Positions 17,346 through 25,308 of a DNA stretch of 64,000 nucleotides are shown here, in pieces. The notes under the pieces were generated by a model that was not told where the DNA came from, ran no database searches, and saw nothing but the letters and a program-made list of their open reading frames with translations. This stretch comes from Brevibacillus massiliensis (GTDB taxonomy: Bacteria > Bacillota > Bacilli > Brevibacillales > Brevibacillaceae). The stretch is taken from NCBI RefSeq assembly GCF_000311785.1, contig NZ_HE978535.1, forward strand, positions 228,776 to 292,775, read 5' to 3'. The number at the start of each line of letters is the position of its first letter. Position 1 is the stretch's first letter. A program made the position numbers and the translations under genes.

Positions 17346-18623
17346 ATGGCAGATTTGCGGATCAATATCGCCGGCATCGAATCGCCAAATCCGTTTTGGC
17401 TGGCGTCCGCCCCGCCGACGAATTCCGGCTATCAGGTACAGCGGGCGTTTGAAGCGGGCTGGGGCGGAGCTGTCTGGAAGACATTGGGCGATCCGATCGT
17501 CAACGTCACCTCGCGCTTTGCCGCCCTTCACTACGGCGGGCAGCGGGTCCTCGGTTTCAACAATATCGAGTTGATCACGGACCGTCCGCTGGAAGACAAC
17601 CTGAAAGAAATCGCTGAGACCAAAAAGAAATACCCCAAACACACCCTGATCGCCTCCTTGATGATGGAGCCCAACCGGGACAGGTGGCACGAGTTGGTCA
17701 AGGCGGTGGAAGCGGTGGGTGTGGATGGATTGGAGCTCAATTTCGGCTGTCCGCACGGCATGGCGGAGCGGGGCATGGGCTCGGCGGTGGGACAGCATCC
17801 CGACCTGGTCAGACAGCAGACGGAATGGGTGAAGGAGGTGGCGCAAACCCCGGTGATCGTAAAATTGACTCCCAACATCACCGACATTCGCCACACCGCC
17901 CGGGCAGCCAGCCAAGGAGGTGCGGATGCGGTCAGCATGATCAATACGATCAACAGCCTGATGGGTGTCGATCTGGATACCTGGCTGCCCATTCCGCACG
18001 TAGATGGAAAGGGAGCGCACGGCGGCTACTGCGGCCCGGCCGTGAAGCCGATCGCCCTCAACATGGTGGCCGAGTGTGCCCGCGACCCGCTCGTGGGAAT
18101 CCCCATCTCCGGGATCGGCGGGATCAGTACATGGCGCGACGCCGTCGAATTTCTGTTGATGGGCTCATCCTGCGTTCAGGTGTGCACAGCGGCGATGCAC
18201 CACGGATTCCGGATCGTCGAAGACATGATTGACGGATTGAACAACTACCTCGATGAAAAAGGGATTGCCTCCGTGATGGGCATCGTGGGCAGGTCAGTCT
18301 CTACGTACCAGGATTGGGGCAACCTCAACCTCAACTACAAAATTGTCGCAAGAATCCACGAGGAGACGTGCATCCATTGCAACAAGTGCCATATCGCCTG
18401 TGAAGATACTTCCCACCAGTGCATTGATATCGTCTGGGACGATCCAACCGGGAAGGAACGTCTGGTCGTCCGCGAAGATGACTGTGTCGGCTGCAATCTC
18501 TGCGCGATCGTCTGCCCCGTCGAAGGGACGATTGAGATGGTGGAGATCGACACCGGCCAGCCGCCGCTCACATGGAATCAGCGGCAGGCAGCTTTGGCGG
18601 CAGGCGGAAGCTGCGAGGCATGA
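17346..18623 (+). CDS. preA: NAD-dependent dihydropyrimidine dehydrogenase subunit PreA
   Basis: A 425-residue catalytic subunit that reduces uracil and thymine to their 5,6-dihydro forms. The FMN-binding TIM barrel resembles class 1 dihydroorotate dehydrogenase (NPFWLASAPPTNSGYQ, ELNFGCPHGM, KLTPNITDI, GIGGIS). The C-terminus carries two [4Fe-4S] motifs, CIHCNKCHIAC near residue 341 and CVGCNLCAIVCP near residue 382. AAGGAGG precedes the ATG. It pairs with PreT as the bacterial version of mammalian DPYD, split into two genes. Confidence 0.93.
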   Translation: MADLRINIAGIESPNPFWLASAPPTNSGYQVQRAFEAGWGGAVWKTLGDPIVNVTSRFAALHYGGQRVLGFNNIELITDRPLEDNLKEIAETKKKYPKHTLIASLMMEPNRDRWHELVKAVEAVGVDGLELNFGCPHGMAERGMGSAVGQHPDLVRQQTEWVKEVAQTPVIVKLTPNITDIRHTARAASQGGADAVSMINTINSLMGVDLDTWLPIPHVDGKGAHGGYCGPAVKPIALNMVAECARDPLVGIPISGIGGISTWRDAVEFLLMGSSCVQVCTAAMHHGFRIVEDMIDGLNNYLDEKGIASVMGIVGRSVSTYQDWGNLNLNYKIVARIHEETCIHCNKCHIACEDTSHQCIDIVWDDPTGKERLVVREDDCVGCNLCAIVCPVEGTIEMVEIDTGQPPLTWNQRQAALAAGGSCEA

Positions 18624-18731
18624 TCAAAGAAACCGGCGCATACGTTGTACGAGGAAGGGCTCTTTGCGAGCGTTTGGCAGCCAAACTAGCCCGGCCTCGA
18701 TATCTTGGGACAAACAGAGGGGGATAGACCC

Positions 18732-20117
18732 ATGAAAAAAGTGATACAGGGCGGCACTGTCGTCACCGCCGCCGATACTTTCCAGGCCGATGTGCTGATC
18801 CAGGGGGAGAAGGTAGCCGCCATCGGAGAGCGGCTGGACACGTCCGGGGCGGAGGTGATCGATGCTGCTGGCTGCTATGTCTTCCCCGGCGGAGTTGACC
18901 CGCATACACACTTCGACATGCCCTTTGGCGGCACCGTTACCGCGGACAACTTCGAGACGGGCACGCGGGCAGCGGCGTTTGGCGGCACGACGACGGTGAT
19001 CGATTTTTGCCTGACGGAAAAAGGGCGGCCGCTGAAAGAAGCGATCGCCACCTGGCATGAAAAAGCGGCCGGCAAGGCGGTGATTGATTACGGATTTCAC
19101 CTGATGGTGGCAGAGACAAACGACCGCGTACTGGAAGAGCTGCGCGACGTAGTCGAGGAAGAGGGGATTTCATCGCTCAAAGTGTTTATGGCCTACAAGA
19201 ACGTCTTCCAGGCTGATGACGAGACCCTGTTCAAAACGCTGATCCGCGCCAGGGAGCTGGGGGCACTGGTTCAGGTTCACGCAGAGAACGGCGACGTCAT
19301 TGACTTTCTGACCAAGGAAGCCTTGGCCAAGGGCAATACCGGTCCGTATTATCACGCCCTGACTCGTCCCGCCGAAGCGGAGGGAGAAGCGACCGGCCGG
19401 GCGATTGCGCTTGCCGCTTTGGCTGATTCGCAGCTTTACGTGGTACACGTCACCTGCGCGGCCGCCGTGCAGCGTATCGCGGAGGCCCGGGAGCGGGGCT
19501 GGAATGTGTACGGCGAGACCTGTCCGCAATACCTTGTGCTTGACATCAGCGTGATGGATCAGCCCGGCTTCGAAGGGGCCAAGTACGTCTGGTCGCCGCC
19601 GCTTCGGGAGAAGTGGAATCAAGAGGTGCTCTGGAACGCGCTGAAGAGCGGCATCCTGCAAACCGTCGGCTCTGACATGTGTTCCTTCAACTACAAGGGG
19701 CAAAAGGAGCTGGGAGTAGGCGATTTCTCCAAAATCCCCAACGGCGGGCCGGTTGTCGAGGACCGCTTCAGCCTGATCTACTCGGAAGGGGTGCACAAGG
19801 GCCGGATCAGCCTCAACCAGTTTGTCGACGTCATCGCGACCAAATCGGCCAAATTGTTCGGACTTTTCCCCCAGAAAGGGACCGTCGCAGTAGGCTCCGA
19901 TGCCGACATCGTCATCTTCGACCCGCGCTCCAAGCGGACCATCTCTGCCGAGACCCATCACATGAATGTCGATTACAACCCCTTTGAAGGCATGGAAGTG
20001 CAAGGGGAGGTAGTGACGGTGCTGTCGAGGGGGGATTTCGTCATCCGCGACAAAGCGTTTGTCGGCCGGGCGGGAGCTGGCCGATTCCTCAAGCGCTCGT
20101 CTTTTGCTCGTCCATAA
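18732..20117 (+). CDS. hydA: Dihydropyrimidinase (D-hydantoinase family)
   Basis: A 461-residue cyclic amidohydrolase that opens dihydrouracil to N-carbamoyl-beta-alanine. Metal ligands are visible in GVDPHTHFD near residue 55. The lysine expected to be carbamylated lies in KVFMAYKN at about residue 156. VQVHAENG, VVHVTC and TVGSDMCSFN are further family motifs. The ATG at 18732 follows AGAGGGGGA; a TTG at 18705 is unlikely. It sits between preA and the ureidopropionase in one operon. Enzymes of this family also hydrolyse hydantoins, but the neighbours make pyrimidine breakdown the natural role. Confidence 0.93.
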   Translation: MKKVIQGGTVVTAADTFQADVLIQGEKVAAIGERLDTSGAEVIDAAGCYVFPGGVDPHTHFDMPFGGTVTADNFETGTRAAAFGGTTTVIDFCLTEKGRPLKEAIATWHEKAAGKAVIDYGFHLMVAETNDRVLEELRDVVEEEGISSLKVFMAYKNVFQADDETLFKTLIRARELGALVQVHAENGDVIDFLTKEALAKGNTGPYYHALTRPAEAEGEATGRAIALAALADSQLYVVHVTCAAAVQRIAEARERGWNVYGETCPQYLVLDISVMDQPGFEGAKYVWSPPLREKWNQEVLWNALKSGILQTVGSDMCSFNYKGQKELGVGDFSKIPNGGPVVEDRFSLIYSEGVHKGRISLNQFVDVIATKSAKLFGLFPQKGTVAVGSDADIVIFDPRSKRTISAETHHMNVDYNPFEGMEVQGEVVTVLSRGDFVIRDKAFVGRAGAGRFLKRSSFARP

Positions 20118-20140
20118 ATTCGCAGGAGGGAGGGGCAGCA

Positions 20141-21031
20141 ATGCCAAGCAAGGTAAAAATCGGCTTGATTCAGGCAAAGCATGATGTACATGGGGATGAG
20201 CCGGTTCACGTTCACAAAGAGAAGGCGATTGAAAAGCACATCAGATTGGTGCATGAGGCAGCGGAAAAAGGGGCCCTGATCATTTGCCTGCAGGAGATTT
20301 TTTACGGACCCTACTTCTGCGCCGAACAGTCGACCAAGTGGTACGAGTCGGCAGAAGAGGTGCCGGAGGGACCGACTACCCAGTTGTTTCAGCAGATTGC
20401 CAAAGACACGGGGACGGTGCTCATCTTGCCGGTGTACGAGAAAGCCGCTGTCGGCATCTACTACAACACGGCCGCCGTGATCGATGCCGACGGTTCCTAC
20501 CTGGGCAAGTACCGCAAGCACCACATCCCGCACGTGGCCGTCGGAGGCCGGGGCTGCGGCTTTTGGGAGAAATACTACTTCAAGCCGGGCAATCTAGGCT
20601 ACAAGGTATTTGATACCGCGTATGCCAAGGTGGGTGTCTACATTTGCTACGATCGCCATTTTCCCGAGGGGGCCCGACTGCTCGGGTTGAACGGCGCAGA
20701 GATCATCTTCAATCCATCCGCTACAGTGGCCGGCCTGTCGGAATATTTGTGGAAACTGGAGCAGCCTGCACATGCGGTAGCGAACGGTTATTACGTCGCC
20801 GCAATCAACCGGGTTGGAGTGGAAGCGCCCTGGAACATGGGCGAGTTTTACGGGCAGTCCTACTTGGTGGATCCGCGCGGGCGGTTTGTAGCCATCGCCA
20901 GTCGCGACCGGGATGAGGTGCTCGTGGCGGAAATGGACAAAAGCCTGATCCAGGAAGTGCGCGATCAGTGGCAGTTTTTCCGGGATCGCCGTCCTGAGAC
21001 GTACGAAGACATGGCCCGTCTGCTGCCGTAG
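20141..21031 (+). CDS. Beta-ureidopropionase (nitrilase superfamily)
   Basis: A 296-residue carbon-nitrogen hydrolase that converts N-carbamoyl-beta-alanine to beta-alanine, CO2 and ammonia. The catalytic triad is recognisable: Glu in CLQEIFYGPY, Lys in YRKHHIPH and Cys169 in VYICYDRHFPE. N-carbamoylputrescine amidase and N-carbamoyl-amino-acid hydrolase are close relatives, but the position directly after dihydropyrimidinase supports ureidopropionase. CAGGAGGGAGG precedes the ATG. It is the last gene before a stem-loop at 21050. Confidence 0.9.
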   Translation: MPSKVKIGLIQAKHDVHGDEPVHVHKEKAIEKHIRLVHEAAEKGALIICLQEIFYGPYFCAEQSTKWYESAEEVPEGPTTQLFQQIAKDTGTVLILPVYEKAAVGIYYNTAAVIDADGSYLGKYRKHHIPHVAVGGRGCGFWEKYYFKPGNLGYKVFDTAYAKVGVYICYDRHFPEGARLLGLNGAEIIFNPSATVAGLSEYLWKLEQPAHAVANGYYVAAINRVGVEAPWNMGEFYGQSYLVDPRGRFVAIASRDRDEVLVAEMDKSLIQEVRDQWQFFRDRRPETYEDMARLLP

Positions 21032-21049
21032 CCATTAGCCGATTGCATC

Positions 21050-21085
21050 AGGCAGCTTCCTCGGATCAGGAGGCTGCCTTGCTGC
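21050..21085 (+). terminator. Stem-loop at the end of the pyrimidine operon
   Basis: A 12-bp stem (21050-21061 with 21068-21079, one G-U pair) around CGGATC. The tail has only a few T, so it may be a weak terminator. Confidence 0.55.
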
Positions 21086-21120
21086 TTGCCGCCGGGGCGG
21101 CAGGGGAGGAAAACGGGGGG

Positions 21121-21669
21121 ATGCGAATGATGTTGACTGCCTACCGCGGGGTGGAGTACACAGAGGCAGCCGTCGTTGTCGAACGGCAATCGTATCTGCG
21201 GGGGGAGCGGAGGGATTTTTGTTCCGGCGTTGCCGCAAAAGCAGTATTTGGTTCAGGCGTCTATCTGGTCAGCAGCCCCGAGGTAGCTGCCCAGTACGCA
21301 TACTGCCACGCGGAGGTGTCGGCTGATCAAGCGGCAGTGCTGTGCCAGTCGATCAGGTTCACCCGGCCGATGTACCTGAATGAAGCGTACGGCGAAAATG
21401 AATTGCGCAGGGAAGCGCTGGTTTCAACGTTTTCTCCAAAACAGGTTGAAAGCTTTTCCGGGTCCATGAGCGAGACGGATTGGCTGGTCTGGACAGGTGA
21501 ACAAATTCGCAAATTTCTCGTGGAGCGCGGTTATGACGGGATACTCTACCGATTGAGTGATGAGTTGACCTATTACGTTTGCTACGATCCTGACCGGCAA
21601 ATCACCGACATCTCCCTGTCCCTTGTCTTCACCCTTGGCTGTGCGGCGCAAGCGATGCCGAAATCTTGA
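21121..21669 (+). CDS. Putative ADP-ribosyltransferase-fold protein
   Basis: A 182-residue soluble protein with the layout of small ART-fold domains found in polyvalent phage and toxin proteins. It has an N-terminal YRGVEY, then FGSGVYLVSSPEVAAQYA, and near the end FLVERGYDGILYR followed by YYVCYDPDRQI. Those three blocks match the usual first strand, nicotinamide-loop strand and closing strand. No secretion signal or partner immunity gene is evident. The ATG at 21121 follows GGGGAGGAAAACG; an earlier TTG at 21043 would lie in the stem-loop. Activity is not provable from sequence, and a clear catalytic Glu was not assigned. Confidence 0.5.
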   Translation: MRMMLTAYRGVEYTEAAVVVERQSYLRGERRDFCSGVAAKAVFGSGVYLVSSPEVAAQYAYCHAEVSADQAAVLCQSIRFTRPMYLNEAYGENELRREALVSTFSPKQVESFSGSMSETDWLVWTGEQIRKFLVERGYDGILYRLSDELTYYVCYDPDRQITDISLSLVFTLGCAAQAMPKS

Positions 21670-21687
21670 CGTGCCCCCTCAGCAGAA

Positions 21688-21722
21688 GAAAAGATCCGAG
21701 GCAAGAGGCCCCAGATCTTTTC
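21688..21722. terminator. Bidirectional terminator between the ART-like gene and the permease gene
   Basis: A 9-bp stem GAAAAGATC (21688-21696) with GATCTTTTC (21714-21722), placed between two converging genes. Its A and T edges suit termination in both directions. Confidence 0.75.
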
Positions 21723-21735
21723 GTTTCGGGAAGAA

Positions 21736-23223
21736 CTATGCGTTGCGGACAAAACCCGTTGCCGTAATTTTCCTGTACTCCTCGATGCCGAGGCGGCTGC
21801 TGTCATCCCGCATCAGCCAGGTGTAGAGGAATGCCGAGACGAACAGCCCGACCGTCCAGGCATTGTCCCAGACGAATTGCAGTCCCGGGATCAGCCTGCA
21901 GATAAAGGGGACGAGAATGCCCGCGATCAACGCCCAGATGGCCTTCTGATTAAAGCCGGAGTTGTAATGATAGCGTCCGTTTGTCTGGTACAGCTCGATC
22001 AGGTGTATGCGCCGCTTGCGTACCAGCCAGTAATCGGCAATGGCGATCCCGTCGATCGGACCCAGCAGGGCAGCGTACGTTCCCAGCCAACCGAAAATGT
22101 AATTCCCGAAATTCTCCAGTATATACCAAGGCTGAAACAAAAGCGAGACGACTCCGGCGATAATCGCACCTTTGGCAAATGTCATTTTGCGCGGCCACAG
22201 GTTTTCGATGGCCCGGGCGGGTGCGACGATGTTGGCCGCTACGTTTGTCGTCAGCGTAGCGAGGACGATTCCGATTGTGCCGAAGAAAATGGCGAGCGGT
22301 GAAAATTTGGCCAGCACGGCAGCGGGATCCCAAATCGCTTCACCGAAGATGAGCACCGTAGCTGAGGTAACCGCTATGCCGATAAACGAGAAGAACCCCA
22401 TCGTGGTGGGAAGCGCAATGGACTGGCCGACGATCTGTGCCTTTTGGCTTTTGGCGTACCGGCAAAAATCGGGGATATTGAGGGCCATTGTCGCCCAGAA
22501 GGCAATCGCGCCGGTCAGGGAAGGGAAAAATATTTTTAGAAATTCTCCGGTCGAGGTAAGTTTGGACGGCGCCGACAGCATGGGTCCCCATCCGCCTGCG
22601 GATGTGACGGCCCAGATCAACAGCGCGATTGACAGTACGATCAGTGTGGGTGCGGCCCAAAACTCCATCCGGCGAATCGCTTCAGGACCGCGGTAGGCTA
22701 CCCAGACGTTGAGTCCCCAAAAGAGAATAAAGGAAATGCCCAGGTGGCCTGGGATGCTGCTCCAGCCGGACATCGAGGAGAGCAGGGTGTCAATTGCCGC
22801 TCCTCCAAACCAACAGTTGATCCCAAACCAGCCTGCGCCGATCAGGCCGCGGGCAAGGGACGGGATATGGGTGCCCTTGGAACCGAACCAGATGCGGGCG
22901 AAGACGGGATAGGGGATGCCAAATTTTGTCCCGGCGTGGGAATTGAGAAGAATGGGAATGAGCACGATAAGATTTCCTAAAATAATCGTGATGATAGCCT
23001 GCACCCAGTTCATCCCCAAGGAGATCAGACCGGCGGCAAGCGAGTAAGCCGGCAAACAGATACACATCCCGATCCACAAACTGGCGAAGTTGTAGGCACT
23101 CCAGTGGTGTTCTTCCTTGGAAGTCGGGCGCAGGCCTTCGTTGAACAGCGGGCTGTCTTTGATCTGGGTTATCCCTTCCTCTGTCAGCGTGACGATGCCG
23201 CCCTCTTCCCTTTGTACTTTCAT
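21736..23223 (-). CDS. NCS1-family nucleobase permease (probable uracil/allantoin/hydantoin transporter)
   Basis: A 495-residue membrane protein with about 12 hydrophobic segments of the NCS1 (nucleobase:cation symporter-1) family, related to PucI and Mhp1. It starts LFNEGLRPTSKEEHHWSAYNFASLW, typical of the family, and contains GAGWFGINCW and NIPDFCRYAKS. The location next to the reductive pathway indicates uptake of uracil or a related ring compound. The ATG at 23223 follows AAAAGGGGGGAG; the longer frame to 23310 is unsupported. It is transcribed toward the pyrimidine operon. Confidence 0.88.
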   Translation of the reverse strand: MKVQREEGGIVTLTEEGITQIKDSPLFNEGLRPTSKEEHHWSAYNFASLWIGMCICLPAYSLAAGLISLGMNWVQAIITIILGNLIVLIPILLNSHAGTKFGIPYPVFARIWFGSKGTHIPSLARGLIGAGWFGINCWFGGAAIDTLLSSMSGWSSIPGHLGISFILFWGLNVWVAYRGPEAIRRMEFWAAPTLIVLSIALLIWAVTSAGGWGPMLSAPSKLTSTGEFLKIFFPSLTGAIAFWATMALNIPDFCRYAKSQKAQIVGQSIALPTTMGFFSFIGIAVTSATVLIFGEAIWDPAAVLAKFSPLAIFFGTIGIVLATLTTNVAANIVAPARAIENLWPRKMTFAKGAIIAGVVSLLFQPWYILENFGNYIFGWLGTYAALLGPIDGIAIADYWLVRKRRIHLIELYQTNGRYHYNSGFNQKAIWALIAGILVPFICRLIPGLQFVWDNAWTVGLFVSAFLYTWLMRDDSSRLGIEEYRKITATGFVRNA

Positions 23224-23247
23224 ATACACTCCCCCCTTTTTTGGGCA

Positions 23248-23308
23248 AGACAGGCGGGTTGACCTGTCTCGCCTAAATGCTACAGTATATTGGGACCAGG
23301 GACATCTC
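23248..23308. promoter_or_regulatory. Regulatory region upstream of the NCS1 permease
   Basis: AGACAGG (23248-23254) and CCTGTCT (23263-23269) form an exact 7-bp dyad in the leader. Farther upstream GACATCTC at 23301-23308 repeats the first seven bases of the pucR-mmsA operator arm. A TATACT element on the minus strand lies between them. Control by the same regulator as mmsA and preT is an inference. Confidence 0.3.
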
Positions 23309-23403
23309 ATACCTGCATTTTAAAGGGACAGGGCCGGTGAATGTTTCCGCAGGCAATAGGGGAAACTCCGAAGGTGAATGATATCTTCCGGGGTGATCAC
23401 GAC

Positions 23404-24537
23404 GTGACGACCTGTAGACGCATTGTCTTGTCCTTCATTTGTATGGTGCTTGCATTTGCCGGCAGTGCCGCTGCCAATTCCGCGAATGCAGAAGATCCCG
23501 CTCAATTTTTGGAGCGGTTGTTCCGTCTGCGGACAGAGAACCTTGTCAAAGAGTCGACAGACGTACTGACGAAGCTGTATTTGCCGCGGGAGAGAGTCAG
23601 CAGGTACGCTTTGGAACATGAACTGCGCAGGGGTCAGTACCTGAAGGCCTGGGCGGCCAAACGGGGCATTGAAATCATCGGTGCCGAAAGCAAAATTCGC
23701 GTTGTCCGCTTGCGGACGGAGGGGAATTACGCCAAGGCGGGGCTGATTCAGACGCTGAAGATTACCTATGCTTACAAGGAAAAAGAGCTGTCTCCGCAGG
23801 CTTTCGGGATTGGGACCAGGCACGCCGTGACCTTGAGACAGGAGAATGGGAAGTGGCATGTGCTGAGAGAATGGTATACGGATCCGATAGATGAAGATTC
23901 CAGTTTTATCCCGGCAGCGTCTGCCCAGACAGATGAGTCGGCCATAGAGGGAGCTCTGCCTGAAGCATGGGTCGCGAATCAAAAGAAAGCGAAGCGCCCG
24001 AGGTACAACCGGAAGGCTGCCGTCGAGTATGCAGACAAGTACGCTGGAGCGGCATGGGGAGCGGGAAACAACAACCGGTACAACAAGAAGTACCTCGACT
24101 ACACTTACTTGGGCGGGGATTGCACCAATTACGCTTCACAGGTCATCGGCGATAAGGCGGAAGGGGGAGGACTGCCGATGAGGGGAGGCTGGTACTACCG
24201 TTATAAACAGGGGGGCAGCACCTCATGGGTCCGAACTGATGCGTTTAAAAATTTCCTGTTGTACAGCGGGTACGCTCGTCTGATCGCCCGCGGGTCGTAT
24301 GATGAGGTAGCCAAACCGACATCCCGCTTCCCGGAAGGGGCCCTGGCCAAGCTTCAGCCAGGAGATCTGATCGCCTATGAATTGGGCGGAGACATCGATC
24401 ATTTTTCTGTGGTCACTGCCCGGGATGTCAAGGGCTACGTCCTGGTCAATTCCCATACGGGTGACCGCTATCACGTCCCCTGGGATCTGGGCTGGGACAA
24501 GTCGACCAGGTTCTGGTTGATCCATCTGAACGACTAA
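23404..24537 (+). CDS. Secreted amidase-domain (Amidase_6) protein
   Basis: A 377-residue exported protein. A short basic n-region and a hydrophobic stretch (RRIVLSFICMVLAFAGSA) form a signal peptide. The middle (residues about 30-185) is a stalk or NTF2-like region. The C-terminal 170 residues match the cysteine-containing putative amidase domain: YNRKAAVEYADKYA, the catalytic-looking GGDCTNYASQ, and DIDHFSVVTA. Such proteins are thought to act on the cell wall. I chose the GTG at 23404 because GGGGTGATC lies upstream and it gives a compact signal peptide; the ATG at 23341 is an alternative that adds 21 residues. Confidence 0.75.
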   Translation: MTTCRRIVLSFICMVLAFAGSAAANSANAEDPAQFLERLFRLRTENLVKESTDVLTKLYLPRERVSRYALEHELRRGQYLKAWAAKRGIEIIGAESKIRVVRLRTEGNYAKAGLIQTLKITYAYKEKELSPQAFGIGTRHAVTLRQENGKWHVLREWYTDPIDEDSSFIPAASAQTDESAIEGALPEAWVANQKKAKRPRYNRKAAVEYADKYAGAAWGAGNNNRYNKKYLDYTYLGGDCTNYASQVIGDKAEGGGLPMRGGWYYRYKQGGSTSWVRTDAFKNFLLYSGYARLIARGSYDEVAKPTSRFPEGALAKLQPGDLIAYELGGDIDHFSVVTARDVKGYVLVNSHTGDRYHVPWDLGWDKSTRFWLIHLND

Positions 24538-24559
24538 ATCACTTTTTACGCTGTGGTGG

Positions 24560-24585
24560 ACGGCACTGGTAAGGTGCCGTTTTTT
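24560..24585 (+). terminator. Rho-independent terminator after the amidase-domain gene
   Basis: A perfect 7-bp stem ACGGCAC/GTGCCGT followed by six T. Confidence 0.85.
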
Positions 24586-24715
24586 CGTGCGGCTTGGGAT
24601 TGGCAACATTTTTGCAATGAACTTCGGGGCTGATCCTGGTAGAATACAGAAGTGGACACATCCCGGGTTGGCGCGATGTGTTTTTTTCATCAAAAAAACG
24701 GAAGGAGGGATACCT

Positions 24716-25261
24716 GTGCGAAAGAAGATGTCGATGATTGGCGGCGCTTTGCTGGCTCTGTCGCTGCTGGCTTCTCCGCTGACAGTGGAAAAAGCGTCAG
24801 CTGCCGCGGCTGTTCCGGCATGGCAGCAGACGGCTGACAGCATTATCCAATTGGGCGAAAGTTATATGGGTACCCCTTACGTATACGGCGCTGAGCGCTT
24901 TCAAGATAAAACCTTTGACTGCTCATCCTTTGTGCAGTTTCTGTTTGACAAATACGGCATCAAACTGGGGTGGAACGCCAGAGAACAAGCCGTTCAGGGG
25001 GAATGGGTTCCTTTTGATCAACTCCGCAAAGGGGATGTCATGTTTTTCTCGGATGAGGATTTTCCGAATGAGACAGGTCTAAACAAGGTGCGTCACGTGG
25101 GAATTTACATTGGTGACGGCAAGATCCTGCACACGTACGAACCCGGCATTGGCGTTACGATCAGCAAGATCCACAACGATCCAAGAGATGGAGAATACTG
25201 GTACGAACACTATTTGTTTGCAAAAAGAATGATTCCGGCGGAACAAACCGCCTCGGAGTAA
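24716..25261 (+). CDS. Secreted NlpC/P60 peptidase
   Basis: A 181-residue secreted cysteine peptidase of the NlpC/P60 family, which cuts peptide bonds in peptidoglycan stems. A signal peptide (RKKMSMIGGALLALSLLASP, then a cleavage region ending ASAAA) precedes a single catalytic domain. The catalytic Cys is in FDCSSFVQF and the His in RHVGIYIGDG. No LysM, SH3 or S-layer domain is attached. The GTG at 24716 follows GGAAGGAGG. It is separated from the amidase gene by a terminator, so regulation is independent. Confidence 0.9.
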   Translation: MRKKMSMIGGALLALSLLASPLTVEKASAAAAVPAWQQTADSIIQLGESYMGTPYVYGAERFQDKTFDCSSFVQFLFDKYGIKLGWNAREQAVQGEWVPFDQLRKGDVMFFSDEDFPNETGLNKVRHVGIYIGDGKILHTYEPGIGVTISKIHNDPRDGEYWYEHYLFAKRMIPAEQTASE

Positions 25262-25267
25262 TAGCGG

Positions 25268-25306
25268 AACAGCCCAGGAGCTCATCTGTCTCCCGGGCTG
25301 TTTTTT
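25268..25306. terminator. Terminator between the NlpC/P60 gene and the ubiD-type gene
   Basis: A 13-bp stem with one mismatch (25268-25280 with 25290-25302) followed by T on the plus strand; it lies between converging genes. Confidence 0.85.
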
Positions 25307-25308
25307 CC

